In this document: one piece after another, positions 53,686 through 62,737 of the stretch
Numbering within the stretch: the stretch's first letter is position 1
Layout of the letters: each line of letters begins with the position of its first letter
Assembly: GCA_018673255.1 (NCBI GenBank)
Contig: JABHDC010000254.1
Coordinates: 1-64,000, forward strand
DNA length: 64,000 nt
DNA from: Gemmatimonadota bacterium
Lineage (GTDB): Bacteria; Latescibacterota; UBA2968; UBA8231
Direction of reading: 5' to 3'
Made by a program: the position numbers and the translations under genes
The notes under the pieces: generated by a model
What the model saw: only the letters and a program-made list of their open reading frames with translations
Told to the model about the DNA's origin: nothing
Databases searched by the model: none

Positions 53686-55622
53686 TGGGTGCTCTGATGA
53701 CGGCAGTCCTGGGCTGGCTGTTGGCTGGCAGTGTCGCACTGGAAGCGCAGGTGCATGCTTCTCCTGCGGCAGAGCCAGTCGCCGCCGATTACAGCCGCCG
53801 GGACACCTATGCCGTGGCCGCAGATAACGCGTACCGGTCACCGATCGGCGTGTTGTGCGGTCAGGGCGACAAGCTCTATGTCACCTGCGAGGGGACAGAC
53901 CAGATCCTCGTCCTGAACACGCGGACCGGAGCGATCCAGGACAGCATCGCTGTTGGCCGCGAACCCTTCGGTATGTTGTTGAGTGCGGATGGCACCCAGC
54001 TTTTTGTGACGCACCGCTGGGACAATGATGTGGGTGTGGTGGATCTGGCGACGGGCGAACTCGTCGAACGGTTGCCCGTAGGTGAGGATCCTCACGAGAT
54101 GGTCCTGGCTGACGGCGGTCAGACGCTCTACGTGAGCAATCTCGGCACGGACGACATCTCGGTCATTGATCTGGCGCAGCGCGTGGAGCGAAAGCGGCTT
54201 GCTGCCGGCAACGCTCCCTTCGGCCTCACGACGGATCGCGAGGGCCAGCGACTCTTCGTGTCCAGTCAGTATTCGTCACCTGTCACCTTCCGAGAGCCGC
54301 CCGAGCTGGAGCTGACGGTCATCGATATGAAACGTGGCCGTGTGCGGGAGCGTCGTCGGCTACCCGGTACCGTCATCGCTCAGGGCATGACGACGACGAT
54401 CGATGGCCGATTCGTCGTGACGACCCTGGAACTACCGAAGAATCTGGTGCCCCAGACCCAGGTATTTCAGGGCTGGATGGTGACGTATGGACTGGCCTTC
54501 TCCGAGACACACCGTGGTGGCCGTACAGCGTATCTGCTGCTCGACGAGCCGACGCGGTACTTTGCCGATCCCTACGATGTGGTGGCCAGCCTTGATGGCC
54601 GGTATCTGTTCGTCAGTTCCAGTGGCGCGGACATGATCAGCGTTGTGGATGTGGCGGCTGCTTACAAGGCGCTGGCTGTCGATGCGGCTGGCCGTATCGG
54701 CCTGAGTGATGCCGAGATCGCCCTGACGGCTCGTCACCTGGGACTCAGCAGCCAGTATGTCGTGGCACGCATCCCCACCGGCTCCAATCCCAAGGGCATG
54801 ACCTTGTCGGCCGATGGTAGGAGGCTGTATGTGGCGACCCGACTTGAAGATGCTGTGATGGAGATCGATACGCAGACCCTGATGCCTCTGCGCCGACTGG
54901 ATCTGGGTGGGCCAGATCACGAGACCTTGCTGCGCAAGGGGGCCCGTGTCTTTCACTATGCCAGCATCAGCTTCCATCAGCAGATGAGTTGCAATACGTG
55001 TCATCCCGAGAACAATGTGGATGGATTGACATATGACATCGCCGTCGATGGCGGGATGGGCCGCAATCTCGTGGACAACATGACGTTGCGTGGACTGGCC
55101 GAGACGGCACCCTTCAAGTGGTCGGGGAAGAATCCGAATCTCCAGCGGCAGGAGGGGCCGCGCGCCGCCCAACTCTTCTTCCGGACCCACGGTTTCGGCG
55201 CCGATGAGAATGAGGCGATCGTCGCGTATCTGGAGTCATTGCCGCAGCGACCCAATCTCTATCGCCAGAGTCGCCTCACCGCCCAGCAACGCCTTGGGAA
55301 GGAACTCTATGAACGTGACCACGACAATCTCGGGCGTTACATCCCCACGGCGAATCGATGTATCACCTGCCATCCTGCCCCCTATGGCACGGATCGTCGC
55401 CGACATGATATCGGTTCGAGGGCGGCGCATGACTGGGACGGGGTCTTCGATACACCGCATCTGATCAATACGTACGAACGCCCGCCCTATATGCACGACG
55501 GGCGCTCCTGGTCTCTGGAAGAGATCTGGACGAGGCACAACGACGGCGACACGCACGGCGTCACGAATGACATGACCAAGGATCAGCTCAATGCGCTGAT
55601 CGAATACATCAGGACATTCTGA
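53685..55622 (+). CDS. Exported YVTN-type beta-propeller fused to a dihaem cytochrome c peroxidase-like region
   Basis: This 645-residue protein has a signal peptide (about 1-25), then 40-residue YVTN repeats (FGMLLSADGTQLFVTHRW, GQTLYVSNLGTDDISVID, KGMTLSADGRRLYVATRL). The C-terminal third holds two haem c sites, CNTCH (about residue 435) and CITCH (about 561). FDTPHLINTYERPPYMHDGRSWSLEEI is typical of the MauG/cytochrome c peroxidase group. Such proteins transfer electrons or modify partner proteins in the periplasm. ATG 53685 has GAGGGGG upstream and shares a base with the previous stop. Confidence 0.88.
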   Translation: MGALMTAVLGWLLAGSVALEAQVHASPAAEPVAADYSRRDTYAVAADNAYRSPIGVLCGQGDKLYVTCEGTDQILVLNTRTGAIQDSIAVGREPFGMLLSADGTQLFVTHRWDNDVGVVDLATGELVERLPVGEDPHEMVLADGGQTLYVSNLGTDDISVIDLAQRVERKRLAAGNAPFGLTTDREGQRLFVSSQYSSPVTFREPPELELTVIDMKRGRVRERRRLPGTVIAQGMTTTIDGRFVVTTLELPKNLVPQTQVFQGWMVTYGLAFSETHRGGRTAYLLLDEPTRYFADPYDVVASLDGRYLFVSSSGADMISVVDVAAAYKALAVDAAGRIGLSDAEIALTARHLGLSSQYVVARIPTGSNPKGMTLSADGRRLYVATRLEDAVMEIDTQTLMPLRRLDLGGPDHETLLRKGARVFHYASISFHQQMSCNTCHPENNVDGLTYDIAVDGGMGRNLVDNMTLRGLAETAPFKWSGKNPNLQRQEGPRAAQLFFRTHGFGADENEAIVAYLESLPQRPNLYRQSRLTAQQRLGKELYERDHDNLGRYIPTANRCITCHPAPYGTDRRRHDIGSRAAHDWDGVFDTPHLINTYERPPYMHDGRSWSLEEIWTRHNDGDTHGVTNDMTKDQLNALIEYIRTF

Positions 55623-56287
55623 TGGCGAGTCAACGACACAGGAGCAGCACGCCAGCCGGTCTGATGGTCTGGAGTGTGATCTGGGTCCTGACCGGTGTCC
55701 TTGCCGGGCACGGGCAGTACGAGCCGACGATTGCGGATGTGGACAGCTTGCGCACATCCGAGTCGGCCTACATCGGTGCACAGGCCTGTGCCGTCTGTCA
55801 CGACGATGCCTACCAGGTGTGGCTCGGCACACCGCATGCACGGTCCTGGGTATTCCTCTCGACACCGATGGCACTCAGGGTCGCCGCACAGTTCGAGGGG
55901 GGCCCTGTGGAGGAGCCGACGCGAAGTGCCCGATGTCTGGATTGTCACGCCACGGCGGCCAGGGTCGATCCTGCCTACATCAGTACGGAGTTTCACTTTG
56001 AAGAGGGTGTGCAGTGTGAAGCCTGCCACGGCCCCGGCGCAGATCACGCCGAGGATCCGGAAGTCCCGACCCTCGGCTCAGAACTGGCAGCACGAAGTGT
56101 GGACGGTACCACGTGCAGTATTTGTCACCGGCCGCCACCATCACATGCCATACTCGAACGCGACTCCTTCGATCGCATGAAGGGCTTGCGCCGAATCGCT
56201 CACGGACCCGCAATCGATGGGTCCGCCGAGCCGGAGAAACCCCGATCCCGTTTTGGTCGGGTCCTTCGCTCACTGTTGGGAAAATAG
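55622..56287 (+). CDS. Exported or membrane-anchored tetrahaem cytochrome c
   Basis: This 221-residue protein has an N-terminal hydrophobic segment (about 13-29) and four CxxCH motifs: CAVCH (56-60), CLDCH (105-109), CEACH (132-136) and CSICH (165-169). The gap pattern and GTPHARSW between sites one and two (a possible distal His) resemble cytochrome c554-like multihaem proteins. A basic tail (SRFGRVLRSLLGK) closes the chain. It would relay electrons between the haem-carrying propeller proteins and an inner-membrane donor. It starts on the base where the previous gene stops, and the next starts one base after its stop. Confidence 0.85.
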   Translation: MASQRHRSSTPAGLMVWSVIWVLTGVLAGHGQYEPTIADVDSLRTSESAYIGAQACAVCHDDAYQVWLGTPHARSWVFLSTPMALRVAAQFEGGPVEEPTRSARCLDCHATAARVDPAYISTEFHFEEGVQCEACHGPGADHAEDPEVPTLGSELAARSVDGTTCSICHRPPPSHAILERDSFDRMKGLRRIAHGPAIDGSAEPEKPRSRFGRVLRSLLGK

Positions 56288-57430
56288 GTGACCATGTCGA
56301 CTCGTATTGGAGGCCTTCGACTGCCAGTTGTCATTGTTATGGTGGGATGGTTCGTCCTGCCCGTGCTGGCCGACGGCCCTCCCCTGTATTCGGATTGGAC
56401 CTCGATGCACGTGGAGGATGGTCTGCCGGCGGAGAAGGTCTTCTGCGTGGCCGTCGACGAGGATCGGGTCTGGGTCGGTACCGATCACGGGCTGGGCGTG
56501 TATGAAGACGGGATCTGGACGACGTATACGACAGAGGATGGTCTCGCCTACGACGCCGTGCTCTCCGTCGCCATCGACACGATGTCGGGGGATGTGTGGG
56601 CGGGTACCATGGGCGGACTGACGCGGATATCCGGCGGCCAGTTGACGAGTTTTACCCAATTCGACAGTGGACTGCCGAATGACGTCGTCTTCGGTGTGGC
56701 CGTAGAAAATCAGAACGTGTGGGCGGCGACGACGACGGGTGAAGGGCGTTACATGGTGCGTGAGGATCGCTGGCAGGTCTACACGCCGGAGAATGCGCCA
56801 CAACACGAGCCCTGGGGATATCACGTCGACTACGACAACGGCAAGGTCTGGGCGGCCTTGTGGGGCGGTGGCGTCCTGGAATTCGATGTGGCCACCGAGC
56901 GGTGGCAGTCCTATATGGATCCGGATGGTGAGATGGAGATCGACCTGTTCCGTGACGATGGGCTGATCCACTCGATCACGACGGCCGTCAGCTATCGCGC
57001 CGGGATTCTCTGGGCCAGTACCTACTTCGGCCTCTCCAGCTACGATGGGCGCCGCTGGCGTGGTTACATGGATCACGACACCGGTCTGGCGAGCAACTTT
57101 GTGAATTTCGTGAAGGCAAAGGGCCGCGTTGCCTGGGTCTGCACGGACAAGGGGCTCAGTGTCGTCGACTACGACACGAATCGGTGGATCACCTATGCCC
57201 CGGCCGGTGACCTGCAGGACACGACCGGTCCATGGGTGGCACGCCGTTACGAAGATGATCGGCACGTCGGTGACATTCCCCTCGAGAAGGGGTTGGCGAA
57301 CAACTACATCCTCGGTGTGGACTTCCGAGGCGACGAGGTCTGGGTGGCGACGGCGCAAGGACTGAGCGTCGGGCGACCCGCCACTGATGAGCGCGTGGGT
57401 GACGCGACGGGAGGTGACGGATGGCGCTGA
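56288..57430 (+). CDS. Exported two-component-regulator-type beta-propeller without signalling domain
   Basis: This 380-residue protein has a signal peptide (about 9-28) and repeated short blades of the regulator propeller type (VFCVAVDEDRVWVGTDHGLGVYE, VLSVAIDTMSGDVWAGTMGGLTRI, NNYILGVDFRGDEVWVATAQGLSV). In hybrid two-component systems these blades sense polysaccharides, but here no kinase domain follows, so it is a stand-alone periplasmic protein. GTG 56288 or ATG 56294 could start it. It begins immediately after the tetrahaem stop and its end overlaps the next gene by 10 bases. Confidence 0.85.
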   Translation: MTMSTRIGGLRLPVVIVMVGWFVLPVLADGPPLYSDWTSMHVEDGLPAEKVFCVAVDEDRVWVGTDHGLGVYEDGIWTTYTTEDGLAYDAVLSVAIDTMSGDVWAGTMGGLTRISGGQLTSFTQFDSGLPNDVVFGVAVENQNVWAATTTGEGRYMVREDRWQVYTPENAPQHEPWGYHVDYDNGKVWAALWGGGVLEFDVATERWQSYMDPDGEMEIDLFRDDGLIHSITTAVSYRAGILWASTYFGLSSYDGRRWRGYMDHDTGLASNFVNFVKAKGRVAWVCTDKGLSVVDYDTNRWITYAPAGDLQDTTGPWVARRYEDDRHVGDIPLEKGLANNYILGVDFRGDEVWVATAQGLSVGRPATDERVGDATGGDGWR

Positions 57431-58704
57431 GAAGATCTCTCCTGATCGGTTGCGCCATCGGCGGTCTGCTGGTGCTGGCCGCCGGAGGCGAACCGGAACT
57501 GGGCTACGGCAATACACCCGATGCGTTGCGGCCCTTCGCGCGTTTCGTCCAGGAACCGTACAAGACCTTCTTCGTCGATTCTCTGGCATTCCATGGACCG
57601 GGACGCGACAAATCTGAACCCCATGTGGAGACCGTCCGCATCGGTGTGCTGGCGCCACTGGAGCGATCTCACGAGGCCTATATCGGGCAGCCCCTGCTGA
57701 ATGGGATCGAGATGGCCATCGACGAGGCCAACGAGCGTGGTGGCTACCATGGCACACCCTTCGAACTCGTCATCCGCAACGACACGGGATTGTGGGGGGC
57801 ATCGGCGAACGAGATGGTCCGGCTTTCATACGAGGACAGTGTGTGGGCCGTTGTGGGAACTGTTGATGGCGCCAACACCCATATCGCAATCCGCGTAGCC
57901 CTCAAGACGGAAATGCCCGTCATCAATGTGGCTGATACTGACCCGACGCTCGTGGAGACGAAGATTCCGTGGATCTTCCGAACCATCCCCGACGATCGTC
58001 AGATGGCCTACACACTGGCATTCTATGCCTATGAGGAGAAGGCACACGAGCGAGTCGCCATCGTGCGGGCAAACAATCGATATGGCCGTTTTGGTGTGGG
58101 TGAATTCCGCGCTGCCTCGGTGCGGTTGCAGCGTCCGGCGCCGATCGAGATCAATTACGAGGTGGCCTACGAACGGGTGAATCGGGACTTCGCCGCCCAG
58201 GTGGAACGCCTGCAGAAGGTGAAGCCGGATGCCATCGTCCTGTGGGCGGATGCGCTCGCCGCGGGACACCTGATTCGCGCCATCCGGGCGGCGGGAATTG
58301 ATGTACCGGTCTACGCGTGTGATCGTGTATTGCACCCACTGTTCCTGGAGTCTGCAGGAGGTGCGGCGGAGGGTGTCATCGCCGCCAGCCCCTTTGTTCC
58401 AGATACCGAGGCGGTGAGCTACCAGGCCTTCCGCTCAGCGTACCGACAGAAGGTGGGTGAGGAGCCGACGATCTATGCGGGTCACGCCTATGACGGCACG
58501 AAGATGCTGCTGGCGGCCATCGGCCGCGCTGGACTCAATCGTTACCGAATCCGTGATGCGCTGGCTGCCGTGCAGCGCTTCCCTGGCGTCACCGGCACGA
58601 TCACGATGGATCGCGTGTACAGTCACCGCGGTCCTGTCAGCCTGGCCACTGTGCGCCAGGGCGTGTTCGTCTACGGTGACCCCCAACCCCGAGTGAGATT
58701 CTGA
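57421..58704 (+). CDS. Branched-chain amino acid-type periplasmic substrate-binding protein
   Basis: This 427-residue type I periplasmic binding protein starts with a signal peptide and then VRIGVLAPLERSHEAYIGQPLLNGIEMAIDEANERGG, the LivJ-type opening. Other hallmarks are VWAVVGTVDGANTHIAIR, then TIPDDRQMAYTLAFYAYEE and TIYAGHAYDGTKMLLAAI. It should bind a small polar ligand in the cleft between two lobes. GGAGG precedes ATG 57421. No ABC permease or ATPase gene is in the window, so it may serve a sensor or a transporter elsewhere. It overlaps the previous gene by 10 bases and shares a base with the next. Confidence 0.88.
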   Translation: MALRRSLLIGCAIGGLLVLAAGGEPELGYGNTPDALRPFARFVQEPYKTFFVDSLAFHGPGRDKSEPHVETVRIGVLAPLERSHEAYIGQPLLNGIEMAIDEANERGGYHGTPFELVIRNDTGLWGASANEMVRLSYEDSVWAVVGTVDGANTHIAIRVALKTEMPVINVADTDPTLVETKIPWIFRTIPDDRQMAYTLAFYAYEEKAHERVAIVRANNRYGRFGVGEFRAASVRLQRPAPIEINYEVAYERVNRDFAAQVERLQKVKPDAIVLWADALAAGHLIRAIRAAGIDVPVYACDRVLHPLFLESAGGAAEGVIAASPFVPDTEAVSYQAFRSAYRQKVGEEPTIYAGHAYDGTKMLLAAIGRAGLNRYRIRDALAAVQRFPGVTGTITMDRVYSHRGPVSLATVRQGVFVYGDPQPRVRF

Positions 58705-59945
58705 TGGCTCAAATTCAGGAACGAGAAACCGTCCCGGCTCTACAGGTCTGTCGCTGGGCCGAGGCCCGCGACAGCTACGAGGTCAGTCGGATCGACGGCG
58801 CCTGGGCGACAAAGGTGTATGTGTGTGTCCGGCCCGATCCGGGGGGCACCTTCGAGTCGCAGGCCCAGCAGGTTTACGAGCGTCTGGACAGAGTTCTGAG
58901 TGAACAAGGGGCTTGCCGGCAGGACGTGATCACGGAGAAGGTGTTCTTCCACGATCTGGCTGAGGAATTCGACGCCCTGCGTACGGCCCGGGGAGCGTTC
59001 TACCAATCCCACAGTCTCGGTGGTCCGGCGACAACCTACGTGCAGCAACAGCCCTGTCGACCAGGAACGATGCTGGAATTGCAGGCGCGCGTGATCTATG
59101 CATCGAAGAGCGACCACGAGGTTGAGGTGGAAGTCCTGGAAGCCGATCTGGGGGCAGGTTCCGCACGCATTCTGCGATCCCATGGCTACGAACACATCTA
59201 CGCGCACAACATCACCGGTGGCTCACCGGGTGATGGTCTCGACTACGCCGGGCAGATGGAGCAGGTCTTTGATAAATCCGAGGCCCTGCTGGGTTCGCTC
59301 GGTCTGACATTCCGAGACGTCGTGCGCACGTGGCTCTATCTGGGTGAGATGGAGCGTGACTACGATGACCTCAATCGTGTGCGCAGCGCTTTCTTCGAGC
59401 GTGTCGGTGTTGAACGCCTTCCCGCCAGTACCGGGATCCAGGGCGGTGCCTATCCGGCCTGTCGTGATGGATCGATGGACCTCTACACGGTGAGAGGGTC
59501 GGGTCGAGTGGACAAGAAGCTTATGCATGCACCGACGCTGAATGAAGCACCCGACTACGGATCACGATTCTCACGCGGCATGGAGGTCACACGGGAAGAT
59601 CGCAAGGTCCTCTACGTCTCCGGTACTGCCAGCATCGACAATGACGGGCAGGTTGTGGCGGTGGGAGACATCGAGGGGCAGATCCAGCGCATGCTCACGA
59701 ATGTGAGTGGCCTGCTCGATGGCAGTGGCGCCAGCCCCCGCGATATTGTGCGAGCCACGACCTATCTGAAGGATGCGGAAGACTACGGCATCCTGCGCAG
59801 GATCTGGCGGCAGAGAGGATTCCCGGGGCAGATCCCACACACAATCTGCAAGGCCGATGTCTGTCGCCCCGATTGGCTTTGCGAAACCGAGGTGGCTGCC
59901 ATTCTGCCACTGTCCGCGACCGCGGCATCTGCATCGGACGACTAG
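58704..59945 (+). CDS. RidA/YjgF-family protein with three RidA-like segments
   Basis: This 413-residue protein has no signal peptide and shows RidA-like segments at about 20-130, 160-260 and 300-405. The first is marked by QQVYERLDRVLSEQGACRQDV, the second by QMEQVFDKSEALLGSLGLTFRDVVRTWLYLGEMERDY, and the third by YVSGTASIDNDGQ and RMLTNVSGLLDGSGASPRDIVRATTYLKD. RidA proteins deaminate reactive imines; relatives such as the chorismatases reuse the fold. The Arg in the usual PAR segment is not visible in segment three (GQIPHTICK), though a Glu near CETEVAAI remains. It is cytoplasmic among exported proteins. It shares start/stop bases with both neighbours. Confidence 0.85.
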   Translation: MAQIQERETVPALQVCRWAEARDSYEVSRIDGAWATKVYVCVRPDPGGTFESQAQQVYERLDRVLSEQGACRQDVITEKVFFHDLAEEFDALRTARGAFYQSHSLGGPATTYVQQQPCRPGTMLELQARVIYASKSDHEVEVEVLEADLGAGSARILRSHGYEHIYAHNITGGSPGDGLDYAGQMEQVFDKSEALLGSLGLTFRDVVRTWLYLGEMERDYDDLNRVRSAFFERVGVERLPASTGIQGGAYPACRDGSMDLYTVRGSGRVDKKLMHAPTLNEAPDYGSRFSRGMEVTREDRKVLYVSGTASIDNDGQVVAVGDIEGQIQRMLTNVSGLLDGSGASPRDIVRATTYLKDAEDYGILRRIWRQRGFPGQIPHTICKADVCRPDWLCETEVAAILPLSATAASASDD

Positions 59946-61129
59946 TGTCTGGCCGGTGCAGGTCCTGGGCCGGACTCGTTCTCTGGATCGGTGTCTCTCT
60001 GTGGTCGGCGACGCAGGCCACTGCTGAAGAGGAGCAGACATCCACTGCTCGTCGTCTGGTCGATGCGCCGGCCGGTTTCCACGGTCCCACTGCGGACCCA
60101 GACTCGAGTCTGGGGGACACGGCGTCGATCACTCTGGGCGTGATCGCGCCCGGTGAGCGGCTCGCCGGGCAGGAACTGCTGGCTGCGGTGCAACTGATCG
60201 TCGAGGCGGCCAACGCCGATGGTGGCGTTGGCGGACGGCCCATCCGTATCGTGTCGCGGACGGACGACAGGCCCTGGCATTCGGCGGCGCACGAGGTGAC
60301 CCGTCTCATCCTGGAGGATGGGGCCATCGCCATCCTTGGTGGGTTGGACGGAGCGCGTGCCCATGCGGCTGAGCTCGTCGTCGCCAAGTTATGGGTCCCC
60401 CTTATCTCACCGACAGCAGCCGACCGATCCGTCGACGTGGCCAATGTTCCCTGGGTCTTTCGATGTGCACCGGATGAACAACGCCAGATGATCGCTCTGG
60501 TGGGCGTTGCCTACGAAAATGGCTGGCAGCGATTGCGCCTGGTCACTGACGATGAACGCGAGGGACGTCTGGCGCGTCGAGCACTGGAATCGGCAGTGGA
60601 TGGTCTCGGGATCGAGGTGGACACGGTCCCTATCAGTGACTCTGACGCCAACCTACGCTCATCCTCTGCCCACGCAACGATCCTGTGGACGCAGCGCGAG
60701 ACGGCTCTGGGTTGGTTGGCTCGACGGCCCCCCGACGTGGTGACTCAACCGCTGCTGTTGCCCCTGCATCTGGTCGCACCCGATCTGCTGGCCGCCGCCG
60801 GAGACACGCCCACGTGGACGGTGGCCCTGCCCTTAGCGTCAGGCACCGTCGATGCCGTCGAGACGCCGGGTGCCTGGTTCGTGCAGGCCTGGCACGAGCG
60901 TTTCCGCAGGGCGCCATCCGCTGTGGCGATGCTCACGGCGGATGCCACGCTTCTCCTGCTGTCCTCGATCCAGCTGCATGGTGCTGACCCTGCACGCCTG
61001 CGCCAGGCCCTGGCGACAGCGCACTACGCGGGTCTGACGGGTGACCTGCGATTCGATGCACTGGGAGGACGCCTCGTGAAGCCAGAGGCGATGCGTCTGT
61101 CTCTTCCACGGCCTCTGGCTGGAGACTGA
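59945..61129 (+). CDS. Second branched-chain-type periplasmic substrate-binding protein
   Basis: This 394-residue protein has a signal peptide (AGLVLWIGVSLWSATQATA) and a LivJ-type fold: ITLGVIAPGERLAGQELLAAVQLIVEAANADGGVGGRPI, then AIAILGGLDGARAHAAELVV and PWVFRCAPDEQRQMIALVGVA. It is related to the gene at 57421 in layout but diverged and more C-terminally degraded. Start GTG 59945 shares a base with the RidA stop TAG; the frame extends further upstream inside the RidA gene but would lose the signal peptide position. It is the last of the eight coupled genes. Again no permease lies nearby. Confidence 0.82.
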   Translation: MSGRCRSWAGLVLWIGVSLWSATQATAEEEQTSTARRLVDAPAGFHGPTADPDSSLGDTASITLGVIAPGERLAGQELLAAVQLIVEAANADGGVGGRPIRIVSRTDDRPWHSAAHEVTRLILEDGAIAILGGLDGARAHAAELVVAKLWVPLISPTAADRSVDVANVPWVFRCAPDEQRQMIALVGVAYENGWQRLRLVTDDEREGRLARRALESAVDGLGIEVDTVPISDSDANLRSSSAHATILWTQRETALGWLARRPPDVVTQPLLLPLHLVAPDLLAAAGDTPTWTVALPLASGTVDAVETPGAWFVQAWHERFRRAPSAVAMLTADATLLLLSSIQLHGADPARLRQALATAHYAGLTGDLRFDALGGRLVKPEAMRLSLPRPLAGD

Positions 61130-61166
61130 CCGCTCCCTCGATAGGGTGATCCAGCCTGGCTGGCGG

Positions 61167-61188
61167 CGATGGCCGTGGAGCGCCATCG
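61167..61188 (+). terminator. Hairpin after the eight-gene operon
   Basis: CGATGGC (61167-61173) pairs with GCCATCG (61182-61188) 37 bases past the last stop. No T-run follows, so it may only stabilise the 3' end or terminate weakly. Confidence 0.35.
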
Positions 61189-61258
61189 TGCAAGATCCAC
61201 CGAAATCCTACCTTTCCGCCTACCACAGCAGTGAAGGCTAATTCGCGGAGGCACTCCC

Positions 61259-62605
61259 ATGTCCCATCCCCGGCGTCTCATCTGGTTCTGTCAGACCGAA
61301 CACGTGGCCAAACACCCCGAGCAATTGGCAATGCTGAGGGATGAGATCGGCCTCACGACGATCATGCCGGAGAGCCCGGTCTGCCACACCTCGGGATTCC
61401 GAGCTCGTGACGATCTGGGTGCGCGAGGGCCCTTCCAGGACTGGAGGGATCGTGTGGATGCCTGGCCCAAGGCGGCCGAAGGCATCTATCCACCAGTAGC
61501 CGGCGTGATTGGCGGTTTCGACGATGGTGATCTGCGACGTGTATTGGATGCGGCCAGGGCGGCGAACATCGAGGTGTGGGGGCACATCGGACTGTGGAGC
61601 TATGGCGGCGATGTCTATCCCGAACACGCGTTGCGCACGATTGATGGAGATCCCCTCAACCCGGAATACAAGCGTTGGGGTGTCGGACTGTGTCCGAGTC
61701 GCGAAGAGATCAACAGCTGGACGGCGGATGGCCTGGTCGATATTGCCGAGCGCTACGAAGTGGATGGATTCTGCGTGGATCATGCCCGTTATCCGCAACC
61801 TGCCAGTCCATCGGCACTCATGTCCTGTGGATGTGCATCCTGTGTGGAGGAAGGGGAAGGGCTCGGTTTCGACGTGCCGGCACTGCATGATGCCATCCGG
61901 CAGAGCCTTGCGAGTCTGCGCACCCTCGACGCAGGGCAGCTGCAGCAACTGGCCAAGGCCCGACTACCGACGACCCAGTTGCTGCAGGCACTGGGGGCAT
62001 CACCGATGCTGCCCATCTGGTTCCAACTGCGATCGGCCCTGCTGGCTCGACAGATGCACCGCTTTCGGGCGCGGGTCCGTGAAGTAAATGGCGATCTACT
62101 CTTCGGCAGTGACATCTTTGCGCCCTCCGTCGGTCCTCTTGGCGGCCATGATCTGCCCCGCTGGGAGGAGTCGACCGACTATCTGACGGGTGGCAGCTCT
62201 GCTGGTGGCGTCGTCGGCTGGGCAACGGGGGCGACAAATGCCGCCGCTGAGTGGGCTCGCGCCCTGGCCGTGGCGACTGGTCTGGATGAAGGGGCGTGGC
62301 TCGAACTGACACTGCAGTTGTTGGGGATAGCGGATCTGGATCTGCCGCGGGATGTAGCTGCCCTCGACGAGGCGCGGGATCTGCCGATCGAAGCACTCTA
62401 CGATCGCGAGGTCGCGCGGCTGGTCGCTCGCAGCAGTGGGCTCGTTCCACTGTATCCGCCCATTTCGGCCGGTGGTGATCCGGCACGCACACGTCAGCTG
62501 TGTCGCTCGATCGTTGAGAACGGGGCCCATGGCGCGATGGTCTCCCTGGCGCCGGATCGACCCGAGACGCTGGCTGCGGTTCGCGAGGGGTTGGCTGGCT
62601 TGTAG
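61259..62605 (+). CDS. Putative glycoside-hydrolase-like TIM-barrel protein
   Basis: This 448-residue protein reads like a barrel of the GHL10 / alpha-amylase-related group: RVLDAARAANIEVWGHIGLW, then VDIAERYEVDGFCVDHARYPQPA, where the Asp in VDH sits at the usual nucleophile strand, and REVNGDLLFGSDIFAPSVGPLG. Cys-rich SCGCASCVEEG (about 189-199) may bind a metal. There is no signal peptide, so the action is cytoplasmic. GGAGG lies 7 bases before ATG 61259. No firm substrate can be inferred; related proteins act on polysaccharide fragments. Confidence 0.55.
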   Translation: MSHPRRLIWFCQTEHVAKHPEQLAMLRDEIGLTTIMPESPVCHTSGFRARDDLGARGPFQDWRDRVDAWPKAAEGIYPPVAGVIGGFDDGDLRRVLDAARAANIEVWGHIGLWSYGGDVYPEHALRTIDGDPLNPEYKRWGVGLCPSREEINSWTADGLVDIAERYEVDGFCVDHARYPQPASPSALMSCGCASCVEEGEGLGFDVPALHDAIRQSLASLRTLDAGQLQQLAKARLPTTQLLQALGASPMLPIWFQLRSALLARQMHRFRARVREVNGDLLFGSDIFAPSVGPLGGHDLPRWEESTDYLTGGSSAGGVVGWATGATNAAAEWARALAVATGLDEGAWLELTLQLLGIADLDLPRDVAALDEARDLPIEALYDREVARLVARSSGLVPLYPPISAGGDPARTRQLCRSIVENGAHGAMVSLAPDRPETLAAVREGLAGL

Positions 62606-62612
62606 AGCCAAC

Positions 62613-62654
62613 GTCACGTTGCCTGTGTCGCGTTGCCTCTGTCACGTTGCGCAG
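62613..62654. repeat. Three imperfect 14-bp tandem units upstream of the sigma factor gene
   Basis: GTCACGTTGCCTGT, GTCGCGTTGCCTCT and GTCACGTTGCGCAG follow each other at 62613-62654, ending about 84 bases before the sigma factor start. Such spaced copies may be a regulator site or an ECF-type promoter element, but the match is only by pattern. Confidence 0.5.
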
Positions 62655-62737
62655 GTCGACGGGTCTTTCCCGGCAACCGAGCCCAGCATCGGGTTTTCGA
62701 GCTCAACGTCGAGCTTTCGAGGAAGCAGAGGACGATC

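Noticed and set aside
56270..57757. A 495-codon open frame on the minus strand
   Set aside because: It lies antisense to the propeller and binding-protein genes, has arginine- and histidine-rich content typical of shadow frames in high-GC DNA, and shows no domain motif or ribosome site.
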